Below, in pieces: positions 54,073 to 62,476 of a stretch of 64,000 nucleotides of DNA (position 1 is its first letter; each line of letters starts with the position of its first letter). The notes beneath the pieces were generated by a model, which was given only the letters and a program-made list of their open reading frames with translations, was not told the DNA's origin and made no database searches. The stretch is from Pseudooceanicola nanhaiensis DSM 18065 (GTDB taxonomy: Bacteria; Pseudomonadota; Alphaproteobacteria; Rhodobacterales; Rhodobacteraceae): the NCBI RefSeq assembly GCF_000688295.1, contig NZ_JHZF01000011.1:1520288-1584287 (forward strand), in the 5' to 3' direction. The position numbers and the translations under genes were made by a program.

Positions 54073-55160
54073 TCCGCGGCTTCCTGCCGGGTGGCCTGCC
54101 CGGCCTCGCGGCGGAGCTTGCGTATCAGTTCAAGTTCGGACTGGAAGTCCACGTAATGCGGGAGTTTTATGTGCTCGAGGAAGCCCGACGCCTGGATGTT
54201 GTCACTGTGGTAGAGAACGAATTCCTCGTCCTGCGCGGGGGCGCCCACATTGTCCTCGCCCAGTTCCGCCCAACGGAGGGCCCGGTCGACCAGCGCCATG
54301 GAGATCGCCTTGCGCTCGGTCTGCCCGAAGACCAGCCCGTAACCCCTTGTGAACTGGGGCGGTTCGGTCTTCGAGCCGGTGAACTGGTTGACCGTCTCGC
54401 ATTCGGTGACGGTGACCTCTCCGATCTCGACCGCGAAGCCGAGCTCGGGCACCTCCATCTCGACCGCGACCTTGCCGATCCGCAGCTCGCCCACGAAGGG
54501 GTGGTTGCGGCCATAGCCGCGCTGCGTCGAATAGGCCATGCCGAGCACGAAGCCCTCGTCCCCCCGGCTCAGCGCCTGCAACCGCAGCGGACGCCCGGCC
54601 GGCAGCTTCAGCGGCTCGCGGGTGAGGTCCGGCGGCGTCGCGTCGCTCTCCGCCTCGGGCTGGATCAGCCCCTCCCGGTCGAGGAATTCGGTGACGTGCG
54701 GAACCGGCTCCTCGCGCGGCGTGCCCTCGGGCGCCGCCGCCGGCTCCAGCCCCTCGGCGGCGAGCGCGAAGTCCAGCAGGCGGTGCGTATAATCGAAGGT
54801 CGGCCCCAGCACCTGCCCGCCGGGCAGATCCTTGAACGTGGCCGAGACGCGGCGGTCGACGGCCATGGCGCCGGTGTCCACGGGCTCGGAGAGCCCCAGC
54901 CGGGGCAAGGTCGTGCGGTAGGCGCGGATCAGGAAGATCGCCTCGATCAGGTCGCCGCGGGACTGCTTGATCGCCAATGCGGCGAGGTCGGGATCGTAGA
55001 GCGAGCCCTCGGCCATCACCCGGTTGACCGCGAGGGCGAGCTGTTCGCGGATCTGCGCGACCGTCAGCTCGGCGACGGAGACATCCCCCCGCCGCTCCTC
55101 GGCCAGCCAGTCGTGGGCGTTCTCGATGGCGCGCTCGCCACCCTTCACCGCGACATACAT
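54069..55160 (-). CDS. phnI: C-P lyase core subunit PhnI
   Basis: PhnI acts with PhnG, PhnH and PhnL in making ribose 1-phosphonate 5-triphosphate from ATP, and is part of the PhnGHIJ core. The 363-residue protein opens with MYVAVKGGERAIENAH and has SLYDPDLAALAIKQSRGDL, VTVTECETVNQFTGSK and KLPHYVDFQSELELI, all familiar family blocks. ATG 55160 overlaps the phnH stop (TGATG). Confidence 0.96.
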   Translation of the reverse strand: MYVAVKGGERAIENAHDWLAEERRGDVSVAELTVAQIREQLALAVNRVMAEGSLYDPDLAALAIKQSRGDLIEAIFLIRAYRTTLPRLGLSEPVDTGAMAVDRRVSATFKDLPGGQVLGPTFDYTHRLLDFALAAEGLEPAAAPEGTPREEPVPHVTEFLDREGLIQPEAESDATPPDLTREPLKLPAGRPLRLQALSRGDEGFVLGMAYSTQRGYGRNHPFVGELRIGKVAVEMEVPELGFAVEIGEVTVTECETVNQFTGSKTEPPQFTRGYGLVFGQTERKAISMALVDRALRWAELGEDNVGAPAQDEEFVLYHSDNIQASGFLEHIKLPHYVDFQSELELIRKLRREAGQATRQEAAE

Positions 55161-55726
55161 CAGCCGATCCTCGTGCTGCGCGGCAGGGCGGCGATGCGGC
55201 CCGCCTGGGTGAAATAGCAATCGACGCCGAGCGGGAAGAGCGCGGCATTGCGGCGGAACGCCTCGACGTCCGGAAGATCGAGGAAGGCCTCGTCCTTCAC
55301 CCCCGGGCCGGTCAGCCGCGCGCCTTGGTTGGAGAGGGCCTCCACCTCGACGATCAGCGTGGCCGAACGGTCGGGATATTCCGGCTCGCCCTGCGGGTAG
55401 TCGGTGAGCGCGCCGAGCGCCTCCCAGGTCCCCAGGGCGAACATCGCGTCGCCGCGCCCGACCAGCGGGCTGCCGAGGTGGAAGGCGATCCAGTCGCGCA
55501 CCGCGGCGCAGTCATGCGCCCCGGCAAGGTGCAGCGGCGTCTCGCGGTCGCAGAGCGTCAGCAGCAGCGAGGCCGCAGCGCCCGAGACCGGCGCGGGCGC
55601 CCTGCCCCCGCCGATGTCGTGGACCCGCCCCGGCCGGGCCATCGCGTTCATCGCGGCGCGGAAGGCGTGGGATGCCTCGACCGCCGCATCGGCGAAGCCG
55701 CCTTCCAGCACATCCGTCCCGGTCAT
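55160..55726 (-). CDS. phnH: C-P lyase core subunit PhnH
   Basis: PhnH is a structural subunit of the PhnGHIJ complex. The 188-residue protein has FRAAMNAMARPGRVHDI and LLLTLCDRETPLHL near the start, TWEALGALTDYPQGEPEYPD in the middle, and ends in the LPRSTRI motif. ATG 55726 overlaps the phnG stop (ATGA). The frame also stays open through phnG, but that is not PhnH-like. Confidence 0.95.
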   Translation of the reverse strand: MTGTDVLEGGFADAAVEASHAFRAAMNAMARPGRVHDIGGGRAPAPVSGAAASLLLTLCDRETPLHLAGAHDCAAVRDWIAFHLGSPLVGRGDAMFALGTWEALGALTDYPQGEPEYPDRSATLIVEVEALSNQGARLTGPGVKDEAFLDLPDVEAFRRNAALFPLGVDCYFTQAGRIAALPRSTRIG

Positions 55727-56181
55727 GCGTTCTCTCCCCGCACCATGGTGAAGAATTCGACCCTGGTCGCCGCGGCCTTGGCCGCCCGCGCCCTGGCCCT
55801 GTCGGCCAACCCGGCCTCCAGCGGATCCAGCACGGCGGCGCGCAGGGCCGCGGCCCCGCCCGTCTGCATCAGCGCATCGACCAGCGCGGCGATCCGGGCC
55901 TTCTCCTTGTCGCGCCCCTGCACATAGGCGTGCCCGACCGCGCCATCCTCGAGCCGGAGAGAGCAGCGCGTGACGCTCATCTCGCCGAGGTTGAAGGGCG
56001 CGCCGACGGCGCCCGCGCGGCCGCGGACCATCACCGCGCCCACCTCGGGCGCGCGCAGCCAGCGGAAGGCCGGTGCGGCGCCGTGCGCCTCCCACAGGCG
56101 GAAGAGCTCGGCCGCCGGCGCCTTGGCCAGCAGCGACATCCACGCCTTGCGGTCGGTCTGGTCGGGGGAGAGCTCGGTCAT
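55723..56181 (-). CDS. phnG: C-P lyase core subunit PhnG
   Basis: PhnG is the small subunit of the PhnGHIJ complex and the first gene of the operon. The 152-residue protein has RKAWMSLLAKAPAAEL, VMVRGRAGAVGAPFNLGEM and the C-terminal VEFFTMVRGE block. ATG 56181 follows AAGGTG. Twelve bp upstream begins the dyad that probably binds PhnF. Confidence 0.94.
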   Translation of the reverse strand: MTELSPDQTDRKAWMSLLAKAPAAELFRLWEAHGAAPAFRWLRAPEVGAVMVRGRAGAVGAPFNLGEMSVTRCSLRLEDGAVGHAYVQGRDKEKARIAALVDALMQTGGAAALRAAVLDPLEAGLADRARARAAKAAATRVEFFTMVRGENA

Positions 56182-56193
56182 GCGACACCTTGC

Positions 56194-56229
56194 GGATTTG
56201 TCTATTTTACTATACAACTAGACAAATCC
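56194..56229. promoter_or_regulatory. Likely PhnF operator
   Basis: A perfect 11-bp inverted repeat, GGATTTGTCTA (56194-56204) and TAGACAAATCC (56219-56229), with a 14-bp AT-rich centre. It lies between the divergent phnG and phnF starts. GntR/HutC regulators bind such GTCTA/TAGAC dyads, so this fits PhnF repression of both directions. Confidence 0.75.
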
Positions 56230-56277
56230 ATAGCGACAACCGCCGAGTCGCACAAGGCCCAGGGGAGTGAAGATTTC

Positions 56278-57015
56278 ATGACAGGGACGGAGGCACCTGC
56301 CGGAGCGAAGAAGACACCGCTCTGGCGCTCCATCGCGCAGGCGCTGACCGCGGACATCGCCGAGGGCCGCTATGCGCCGGGCGACAAGCTGCCCACGGAG
56401 GCCGAGCTTTCGGCCCGGTTCGGCGTCAACCGCCACACCGTGCGGCGTGCCCTGGGCGAGATGGCCGCGCAGGGCCTGACCCATGCCCGCCGCGGTGCCG
56501 GCGTCTTCGTCACGCAGGCGCCCACCGATTATCCGATCGGGCGGCGGGTCCGCTTCCACCAGAACCTGCGCGCCGCCGGACGGCTTCCGAGCCGCGAGAT
56601 CCTGTCGGGCGAGACCCGGGCCGCCGCCCCGCGCGAGGCCGAGGCGCTGCACCTGCCGCCCGGCGCGCCGGTCCATGTCAGCGAGGGGCGGTCGCTGGCG
56701 GACGGCCAGCCGATGGCGCTCTTCCGGTCGGTCTTTCCGGCGGAGCGCTTTCCCGAACTCCTGTCGCTGCTGGCCGAGAGCGGCTCGGTCTCGGCGGCGC
56801 TGGCGCATTACGGTGTCGGCGACTTCATCCGCGCCTCGACCCGGCTCACCGCGAAGCAGGCGACGGCGACACAGGCGCTCCATCTCAGGCTGCGCGAGGG
56901 CGATCCGATTCTGCGCACGGTCGGGATCAACGTGGACAGCGACGGCCGCCCGGTCGAATACGGCCACACCTGGTTCGCGGGCGACCGTGTGACGCTGGTT
57001 CTGGATGCCGGGTGA
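56278..57015 (+). CDS. phnF: PhnF, GntR/HutC-family regulator of phosphonate genes
   Basis: A 245-residue regulator with a GntR winged helix (about 14-80: IAEGRYAPGDKLPTEAELSARFG, recognised from its parts RYAPGDKLPTEAEL and FGVNRHTVRRAL) and a C-terminal UTRA ligand-binding domain. It is divergent from phnG, with the operator dyad between them, and upstream of the second phnM-like gene. It probably represses the C-P lyase operon unless a phosphonate or low phosphate signal is present. ATG 56278 follows GGGGAG. Confidence 0.92.
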   Translation: MTGTEAPAGAKKTPLWRSIAQALTADIAEGRYAPGDKLPTEAELSARFGVNRHTVRRALGEMAAQGLTHARRGAGVFVTQAPTDYPIGRRVRFHQNLRAAGRLPSREILSGETRAAAPREAEALHLPPGAPVHVSEGRSLADGQPMALFRSVFPAERFPELLSLLAESGSVSAALAHYGVGDFIRASTRLTAKQATATQALHLRLREGDPILRTVGINVDSDGRPVEYGHTWFAGDRVTLVLDAG

Positions 57016-57103
57016 ACGCGGATTTCACGAGGGTTAAACCGCCCTGTCACGGCGGCGATACATATTCAGGTTATCCACAGGCCCAGACCGAGGAGCAGAT
57101 CCC

Positions 57104-58285
57104 ATGCATCGCACCCTGCCCGCCCTGCGCCTGACCGGCGCCGAGACGTTGCGCGACGGACGCCTGCAGTGCCGCCCGATCGGGCTGGCCGGCGGGCGCC
57201 TGACCGACCACCCCCTGCTGCCCGAGGTCGACCTGAGCGGATACCTCGTCCTGCCGGGGATCATCGACCTGCACGGCGACGCCTTCGAACGCAACATCGC
57301 GCCCCGCCCCTCGGCCCCCTTCCCGCTGCAGAGCGCGCTGGTCGCCACCGACCGCGACGCCGCCGCCAACGGCGTGACCACCGCGTGGATGGCCCAGGGC
57401 TGGTCATGGGAGGGCGGCATGCGCGGGCCCGAGTTTGCCTGCGCCCTGCTGGCCGCGCTCGAAGGCTACCGGGCGCGGATGCTGACCGACCTGCGGGTGC
57501 AGATCCGCTGCGAGACGCATACCGTGGGCACCGGCGACGCGCTTCTCGCCGCCATCGCCGCGCATGGCATCGACTACGTCGTCTTCAACGACCATCTGGA
57601 CGAGGCCTTCGTCACCGCCTCGACCCGGCCCGCCGTCTTCGCGAACTGGGCCGCGCGCGCCGGGCGCAGCGTCGAGATGCACCTTGCGACCGCCACCGCC
57701 GCCCGGCGGCAGGCCCGCGACGTGCCCCGCCACCTCTGCCGCCTGGCCGACCGTTTCGACGCCCTCGGGGTGATCTACGGCAGCCATGACGATTGCGATG
57801 GCGAGACGCGGGAGCGCTATTCGATGATCGGCGCGAAGATCTGCGAATTCCCCACCTCGCGCGCCGCGGCCGCGCTGGCCAAGGCGGTCGGCGACCCGGT
57901 CCTGATGGGCGCGCCGAACGTGGTGCGCGGCGGGTCGCAGGCGGGCAACATCGCGGCCGTCGACCTGATCGCCGACGGGCTCTGCGATGCGCTGGTCTCG
58001 GATTACCACTACCCCGCGCTTGCGGCCGCCGCGTTCCGGCTGGTGCAGGACGGGATCATGGACCTGCCGCGGGCCTGGGCGATGATCTCGGAGACGCCCG
58101 CCCGGATTCTGCGCCTGGCCGACAGGGGCCGGCTGGAGCCCGGCCTGCGCGCGGATCTCACCGTGATCGACCCCGCCACGCATTGCGTCGAGGCGACGAT
58201 CTCGGGCGGGCGCATCGCGCATCTGTCGGGCGCCGTGGCCGACCGCTTCCTCGCCGCCACCGGCGGGGCGATCGCCGCGGAATAG
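57104..58285 (+). CDS. Second PhnM-like diphosphatase
   Basis: A 393-residue amidohydrolase of the PhnM family. Metal-binding segments are GIIDLHGDAFERNIAPRP, VEMHLATATAA, YGSHDDCDG and MGAPNVVRGGSQAGN, parallel to the operon's PhnM. It differs clearly from that protein (HGD where PhnM has HTD; a WSWEGGMRGPE insert). The ATG follows GAGGAG, 88 bp after phnF. It may act on a different phosphonate intermediate, or be a diverged copy under the same regulator. Confidence 0.9.
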   Translation: MHRTLPALRLTGAETLRDGRLQCRPIGLAGGRLTDHPLLPEVDLSGYLVLPGIIDLHGDAFERNIAPRPSAPFPLQSALVATDRDAAANGVTTAWMAQGWSWEGGMRGPEFACALLAALEGYRARMLTDLRVQIRCETHTVGTGDALLAAIAAHGIDYVVFNDHLDEAFVTASTRPAVFANWAARAGRSVEMHLATATAARRQARDVPRHLCRLADRFDALGVIYGSHDDCDGETRERYSMIGAKICEFPTSRAAAALAKAVGDPVLMGAPNVVRGGSQAGNIAAVDLIADGLCDALVSDYHYPALAAAAFRLVQDGIMDLPRAWAMISETPARILRLADRGRLEPGLRADLTVIDPATHCVEATISGGRIAHLSGAVADRFLAATGGAIAAE

Positions 58286-58301
58286 GCCGGGCGGCAGGCG
58301 G

Positions 58302-58775
58302 TCAGAGCCGGGAGGACACGATGCCGGTGTTGAAGCCGCCCATCCTCAGTTCGCCGAACAGCCGCTGGTACTCGATCTTCGGGCAACGGTTCATGATGAC
58401 GTCGACCCCCCGCGCGCGCGCCTTCTCGGCCGCCTCGGCATGCTCGACGCCGATCTGCATCCAGATCGTCCTGAGCTCCGGGAAGGCCTCCAGCGCCTCG
58501 TCGACCACTTCGGGCACGTGTTCGGACCGGCGGAAGATGTCCACCATGTCGACGGGCGCGTCGATCTCGGAGAGGTCGGCGCGGACGGTCTCTCCCAGCA
58601 GGACCTTGCCGGCATGGACGGGATTGACCGGGATCACCCGGAACCCCTTGAGCCCGAGGTAGCGGGCCACGTAGTAGCTCGGGCGGGTCTCGTTCGGGGA
58701 CACGCCCACGACCGCGATGACCCGGGTCCGGCCCAGCACGTCGCGCAGGAAGGCGTCTGAATAGATTTCGCTCAT
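58302..58775 (-). CDS. CoA-binding protein (YccU-like)
   Basis: A 157-residue Rossmann-type CoA_binding protein. It has VIAVVGVSPNETRPSYYVARY at the start (key residues GVSPN), VIPVNP, and IWMQIGVEH followed by the MNRCPKIEY end. Succinyl-CoA-synthetase-alpha-like domains of this type bind CoA; the function of the small proteins is unclear. ATG 58775 is chosen by homology, with a weak SD. It is convergent with the second phnM-like gene. Confidence 0.88.
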   Translation of the reverse strand: MSEIYSDAFLRDVLGRTRVIAVVGVSPNETRPSYYVARYLGLKGFRVIPVNPVHAGKVLLGETVRADLSEIDAPVDMVDIFRRSEHVPEVVDEALEAFPELRTIWMQIGVEHAEAAEKARARGVDVIMNRCPKIEYQRLFGELRMGGFNTGIVSSRL

Positions 58776-58834
58776 GTCGCCGAGACTAGCCGCGGCGCCG
58801 GGTGCGGCAAGGGAAATCCGCCGGACGGAGCGCC

Positions 58835-58864
58835 AAAAAAAAAAGCGCCCGGCAACCCGGGCGC
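58835..58864 (-). terminator. Intrinsic terminator on the minus strand
   Basis: An 8-bp GC stem (58845-58852 with 58857-58864) with a CAAC loop, followed on the minus strand by a run of ten T. A textbook rho-independent terminator. It lies about 130 bp downstream of the rlmB stop, which leaves room for a small RNA between them. Confidence 0.88.
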
Positions 58865-58992
58865 AGTCACGGAACGAGGGACAGTGATAGAAGCGCTGAT
58901 GTTCCGGATCGGCGCCTCGCTTACTCACTTAGGAGTGCGGGGCAGCCTAGGAAGACCTTGTAAAACGAATGTGAATGGGGAGTCGCGCCCGA

Positions 58993-59775
58993 TCACGCCG
59001 ACGTGCGCGTCGCGTAGAGCGCCACCGCCGCCGCGTTCGACACGTTGAGCGATCCGAAATCGCCCGCGGCGGGGATCTTCACCAGCGCATCGCAGGTCTC
59101 GCGCGTGCGCTCGCGCAGCCCCGGCCCCTCGGCACCAAGCACCAGCGCCACCGCCCGGCCGCCCTGCCCGGAGAGCGCCTCGCCCACCGTCTGATCCGCC
59201 TCGCCGTCGAGACCGAGCGCGAGATAGCCCATGCCCTTCAGCTCTTCCAGCGTGTCGGCGAGGTTGCGGACCCTGAGATAGGGCTGCCGTTCCAGCGCGC
59301 CGCTCGCGGTCTTGGCGAGCGCCCCGGTCTCGGGCGCCGCGTGGTGACGCATGCCGATGACGGCGAGCGCCCCGAACACCTCGGCCGAGCGCAGGATGGC
59401 GCCCACGTTGTGCGGGTCGGTCACCCGGTCGAGCAGCACCACCAGCGGCGGGTTCTTCCCGTCCCCGAGGCAACGGTCGGCCACCGTGCCCCAGTCGAGC
59501 GGCTTCACCTCGAGCGCCGCGCCCTGGTGCACCGAGCCGGGATCGAGCGGTGCGGTGAACTTGCGCGGATCCGCCATCTCGGGCTCGATCCCGCCCGCGG
59601 CGATCGCCTCGGCCAGCTTGTCGGCGGCGTTCTTGGTGACGATCAGGCGCAGCTTCTCGCGGGCCGGGTTCTCCAGCGCATCGCGCACGGCGTGCAGACC
59701 GAAGAGCCACACGGTCTCCGCGCTCGCGACCTTTTTCGACCGCTCCTTCTCGACCACCCATTTCGGCTTCTTCAT
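58993..59775 (-). CDS. rlmB: SpoU/TrmH-family rRNA 2'-O-methyltransferase (RlmB-like)
   Basis: A 260-residue RNA methyltransferase that probably modifies 23S rRNA G2251. The N-terminal substrate-binding domain (VWLFGLHAVRDAL) precedes the knotted SPOUT domain. The latter has VLLDRVTDPHNVGAILRSAE (motif 1), LVLGAEGPGLR (motif 2) and IPAAGDFGSLNVSNAAAVAL (motif 3). ATG 59775 begins MKKPKW. The gene is divergent from tRNA-Tyr, as in many Rhodobacterales. Confidence 0.92.
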   Translation of the reverse strand: MKKPKWVVEKERSKKVASAETVWLFGLHAVRDALENPAREKLRLIVTKNAADKLAEAIAAGGIEPEMADPRKFTAPLDPGSVHQGAALEVKPLDWGTVADRCLGDGKNPPLVVLLDRVTDPHNVGAILRSAEVFGALAVIGMRHHAAPETGALAKTASGALERQPYLRVRNLADTLEELKGMGYLALGLDGEADQTVGEALSGQGGRAVALVLGAEGPGLRERTRETCDALVKIPAAGDFGSLNVSNAAAVALYATRTSA

Positions 59776-59859
59776 CGCGTATCCATCCGGCTGATCCCCC
59801 GCATGTGGCACCCCCGCGGCGACGGCGCAAGGCCCATGCGTCAAGGTCGGATTTTCCTG

Positions 59860-59888
59860 TTGACCCTCCGCGGGGCCGCAAGTATTCA
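59860..59888 (+). promoter_or_regulatory. Promoter of tRNA-Tyr
   Basis: -35 TTGACC (59860-59865), a 17-bp spacer and -10 TATTCA (59883-59888), about 40 bp before the tRNA. Confidence 0.55.
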
Positions 59889-59928
59889 GCGCCTCACGAT
59901 CCGCGGGGCTCTTCGCTCCGGCCGATCG

Positions 59929-60012
59929 GGGCGACGAGCTGCAAGGTGCGGCAGCGGACTGTAACTCCGCCGGGGAGACCCATGCCTGGTTCGATTCCAG
60001 GGTCGCCCACCA
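59929..60012 (+). tRNA. tRNA-Tyr (GTA)
   Basis: An 84-nt class-II tRNA with encoded CCA. The acceptor GGGCGAC pairs with GTCGCCC. The anticodon stem GCGGA/TCCGC holds the loop CTGTAAC with anticodon GTA. A GGG-GAGA-CCC variable arm and a TTCGATT T-loop follow. Confidence 0.95.
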
Positions 60013-60059
60013 CTTCCCCCTCCGACATCGCAGGTCTGGAACGTGGCGGGCCCGTCGGC

Positions 60060-60509
60060 TCAGCCCTTGCCCGTCAGCGCCTTTTCCGACCCGGCGCGGG
60101 CGCGGGCCATCGAGCCCAGGCGGATGGTCGAGCTCGACTTCGCGAGGACCTGGCCGTCGACGGTCTTCAGCTGGCCCTCGGCGAAGCATGTCGTGCGGCC
60201 AGAGCGTTCGATCCAGGCCTCGGCCAGCAGCGTGCCGGGGCGCGCGGGGGCGAAGTAGCTGACCTTGATCTCGAGCGTCAGCGGAACCACGTCCTCCATC
60301 CCGAGCGAGCGGACCGCCCGGGCCATCGCCGCGTCGATCCAGGCGGTCACGAAACCGCCCTGCACGATGCCGCCGGAATGGCACATGTGCATCCCGGCCT
60401 CGTATTCCTGCACCGCCCGGCCCGCGCCGACCTCCACGTCGCGCCGGAAGCCCAGGGTTTCGCCAAGGGCGGTCGGGGGCGTGGTCTCGATCCGGGGGTC
60501 CAGGGTCAT
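60060..60509 (-). CDS. PaaI-family hot-dog thioesterase
   Basis: A 149-residue acyl-CoA thioesterase-like protein. The hot-dog signature HMCHSGGIVQGGFVTAWIDAA carries the catalytic glycine-rich turn and helix. The following VPLTLEIKVSYFAPAR strand and the C-terminal strand block are typical of PaaI/YbgC relatives. ATG 60509 follows AGAGGACC. Substrate unknown. It lies 119 bp downstream of the FMN reductase gene and could be the distal gene of the TRAP operon. Confidence 0.87.
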   Translation of the reverse strand: MTLDPRIETTPPTALGETLGFRRDVEVGAGRAVQEYEAGMHMCHSGGIVQGGFVTAWIDAAMARAVRSLGMEDVVPLTLEIKVSYFAPARPGTLLAEAWIERSGRTTCFAEGQLKTVDGQVLAKSSSTIRLGSMARARAGSEKALTGKG

Positions 60510-60628
60510 GGCGGTCCTCTCTCTGGTAGGTGGTCCGGGACAGCTTTCCGCGGGCCGCGCCATCCGGGCAAGCGCGGCGCGCATTCCTGCAGAAGTGCAG
60601 AGAGATTTGCCCCCCGCCCTGCCGCCGG

Positions 60629-61153
60629 TCAGAGGCCGGCGAGGAAGCCGGTCATCTCCTCCTCGATGAAATCGAGCACCGCCTCGTCCGCGAGCCGGCC
60701 GTCCTTCACCTTGGCATTGGCCTGCCCGACGATGATCTCCTTGCCGATATGCACCCGGGCGAGCATCCCGTTCAGGACGTATTTCAGGTGCGCCTGCGCG
60801 CGCACGCCGCCCATCACCCCGCCCGAGGTCGTGACCACGAAGCAGGGCTTGCCCTTGAAGACCGAGGCATAGGCGGGGCGCGAGGCCCAGTCGATCGCGT
60901 TCTTCAGCACGCCGGGGATGGAGTAATTGTATTCCGGCGTCACGAAGACCACGCCGTCCGCCGCCTCGACCTGCGCGATGAACGCGGCCACCGCCGGGTC
61001 ATCGGTGGTGTCGGCGTTGTAATGCGGCAGGCGGCCCACGTCGGCGGTGACGCAGCTGGCCCGGTCGCCGATCCGCGCCTCCATGGCGCGCACGGTGGCG
61101 CGGGACGAGGAGGCCTCGCGCAGGCTTCCGGGGATCATCAGGAGTTGGGGCAT
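60629..61153 (-). CDS. NAD(P)H-dependent FMN reductase
   Basis: A 174-residue flavodoxin-like reductase. IPGSLREASSSRATV is the FMN phosphate loop, and TPEYNYSIPGVLKNAIDW is the signature of the ChrR/SsuE-like group. It reduces quinones, chromate or free flavin in related proteins. The ATG follows CTGAGGAC and lies 9 bp after the stop of the TRAP large permease, so it probably belongs to that operon. Confidence 0.9.
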   Translation of the reverse strand: MPQLLMIPGSLREASSSRATVRAMEARIGDRASCVTADVGRLPHYNADTTDDPAVAAFIAQVEAADGVVFVTPEYNYSIPGVLKNAIDWASRPAYASVFKGKPCFVVTTSGGVMGGVRAQAHLKYVLNGMLARVHIGKEIIVGQANAKVKDGRLADEAVLDFIEEEMTGFLAGL

Positions 61154-61162
61154 GGGGTGTCC

Positions 61163-62476
61163 TCAGATACGGGCAAGCCAGGTGGCTATCGAGGGGAATA
61201 GGATGATCACGGCCAGCGTCGCAAGCATCGCGAGGATGAAAGGCACCGCGCCGCGGAAGATCTCGCCCACCCGGAGCGTGGGGTCGTCCATCGCCGACTT
61301 GATCGTGTAGACCGAGAGGCCGAAGGGCGGGGTCAGCAGGCCGATTTCGGTCGCGATGACGGTGATGACGCCGAACCAGATCAGGTCGAAGCCCGCCGCG
61401 TCCGCCACGGGCAGCGCGATCGGCAGGACGATCAGCATGATCGAGATCGAATCGATCAGGCAGCCGAGCGCGATGATCAGCAGGATGAAGACGCAGAGGA
61501 ATCCGTAGGGGCCGATCCGGTCCGACAGGAAGAACTCGGCCAGCTCGCGGGGGACGCCGGTCAGGGCCAGCATCCGGCTGAAGAAGGTCGCCGCGAGGAT
61601 CAGGAACAGGACCGAGACGGTGATGAGCCCGGTCTCGACGAGGATCCGCCAGAAGGTGACCCGGTCGAGGGACCGCCGCATGAGCGCGATGACGAGCGCG
61701 CCGAAGGCGCCGGCCGCGCCCGCCTCGGTCGGGTTCAGGAAGCCGCCGTAGAGCCCGCCGAGCACCACGGTGACAAGGGCGAGGATCGGGATCGACTTGC
61801 GGAGCACGTCGCGGCCGCGGATGTCGTCGTAGCCGGTGGCGTCGTCGGTCCGCTCGAAGACGAAGCTCTTCCGCGTGGTGGCGAGGATCCAGATCGTGAG
61901 CGTGAAGGCCAGCGCGAGCACGAGGCCCGGGCCGACACCCGCAAGGAACATCCGGCCCACGGATTGCTCGGCCAGCACGGCATAGACGATCATCAGCAGC
62001 GAGGGCGGGATCAGCATGCCCAGCACCGAGGAGCCCGCGACGACGCCCGTCGCGAAGCGGTTGGTGTATCCGTGGCGGCGCATCTCGGGCACCGCGATCC
62101 GGCTGAAGACGGTGGCCGAGGCGATGGAGATGCCGGTGATCGCCGCGAAGACCGCGTTGGCGAAGACGGTGGCGACGCCGAGGCCCGCGGTCACCCGCTT
62201 CAGGAGCTTCTGGAACACGTCGAACGTGTCCTTGCCCACCCCCGAGACGGTCACCAGCAGCCCCATCAGCACGAAGAGCGGGACGACCGCGAAGAGGTAT
62301 TCCTCGAGGCTGTCGTTGGCGACCTGCGTCATCATCCGGATCGCGACGGTCTCGTTCCGCAGCAGCGCGACGGCGCCGACCGAGACGGCGAGCATCCCGA
62401 TCCCGATGGGCATCCCGATGAGGATGAGCGCGACGAGCAGCATGACCGCCCCGCCGCCGATCTCGAACGGGCTCAT
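61163..62476 (-). CDS. TRAP transporter large permease (DctM), second system
   Basis: A 437-residue DctM protein with about twelve helices. Conserved segments are FAAITGISIASATVF, VVAGSSVLGMLIPPSLLMIVY and EIGLLTPPFGLSVY. ATG 62476 overlaps the small subunit stop (ATGA). It is distinct in sequence and length from the DctM at 43441, so this is a separate uptake system with its own ligand. Confidence 0.92.
   Translation of the reverse strand: MSPFEIGGGAVMLLVALILIGMPIGIGMLAVSVGAVALLRNETVAIRMMTQVANDSLEEYLFAVVPLFVLMGLLVTVSGVGKDTFDVFQKLLKRVTAGLGVATVFANAVFAAITGISIASATVFSRIAVPEMRRHGYTNRFATGVVAGSSVLGMLIPPSLLMIVYAVLAEQSVGRMFLAGVGPGLVLALAFTLTIWILATTRKSFVFERTDDATGYDDIRGRDVLRKSIPILALVTVVLGGLYGGFLNPTEAGAAGAFGALVIALMRRSLDRVTFWRILVETGLITVSVLFLILAATFFSRMLALTGVPRELAEFFLSDRIGPYGFLCVFILLIIALGCLIDSISIMLIVLPIALPVADAAGFDLIWFGVITVIATEIGLLTPPFGLSVYTIKSAMDDPTLRVGEIFRGAVPFILAMLATLAVIILFPSIATWLARI

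Noticed and set aside
53898-57015. Missing phnCDE importer taken as a broken phosphonate locus
   Set aside because: All C-P lyase core genes are intact, and the importer genes are often encoded elsewhere on the chromosome.
57071-57079. Perfect DnaA box TTATCCACA
   Set aside because: A single box just before the second phnM-like gene, without an AT-rich unwinding region, further boxes or replication genes, is not an origin.
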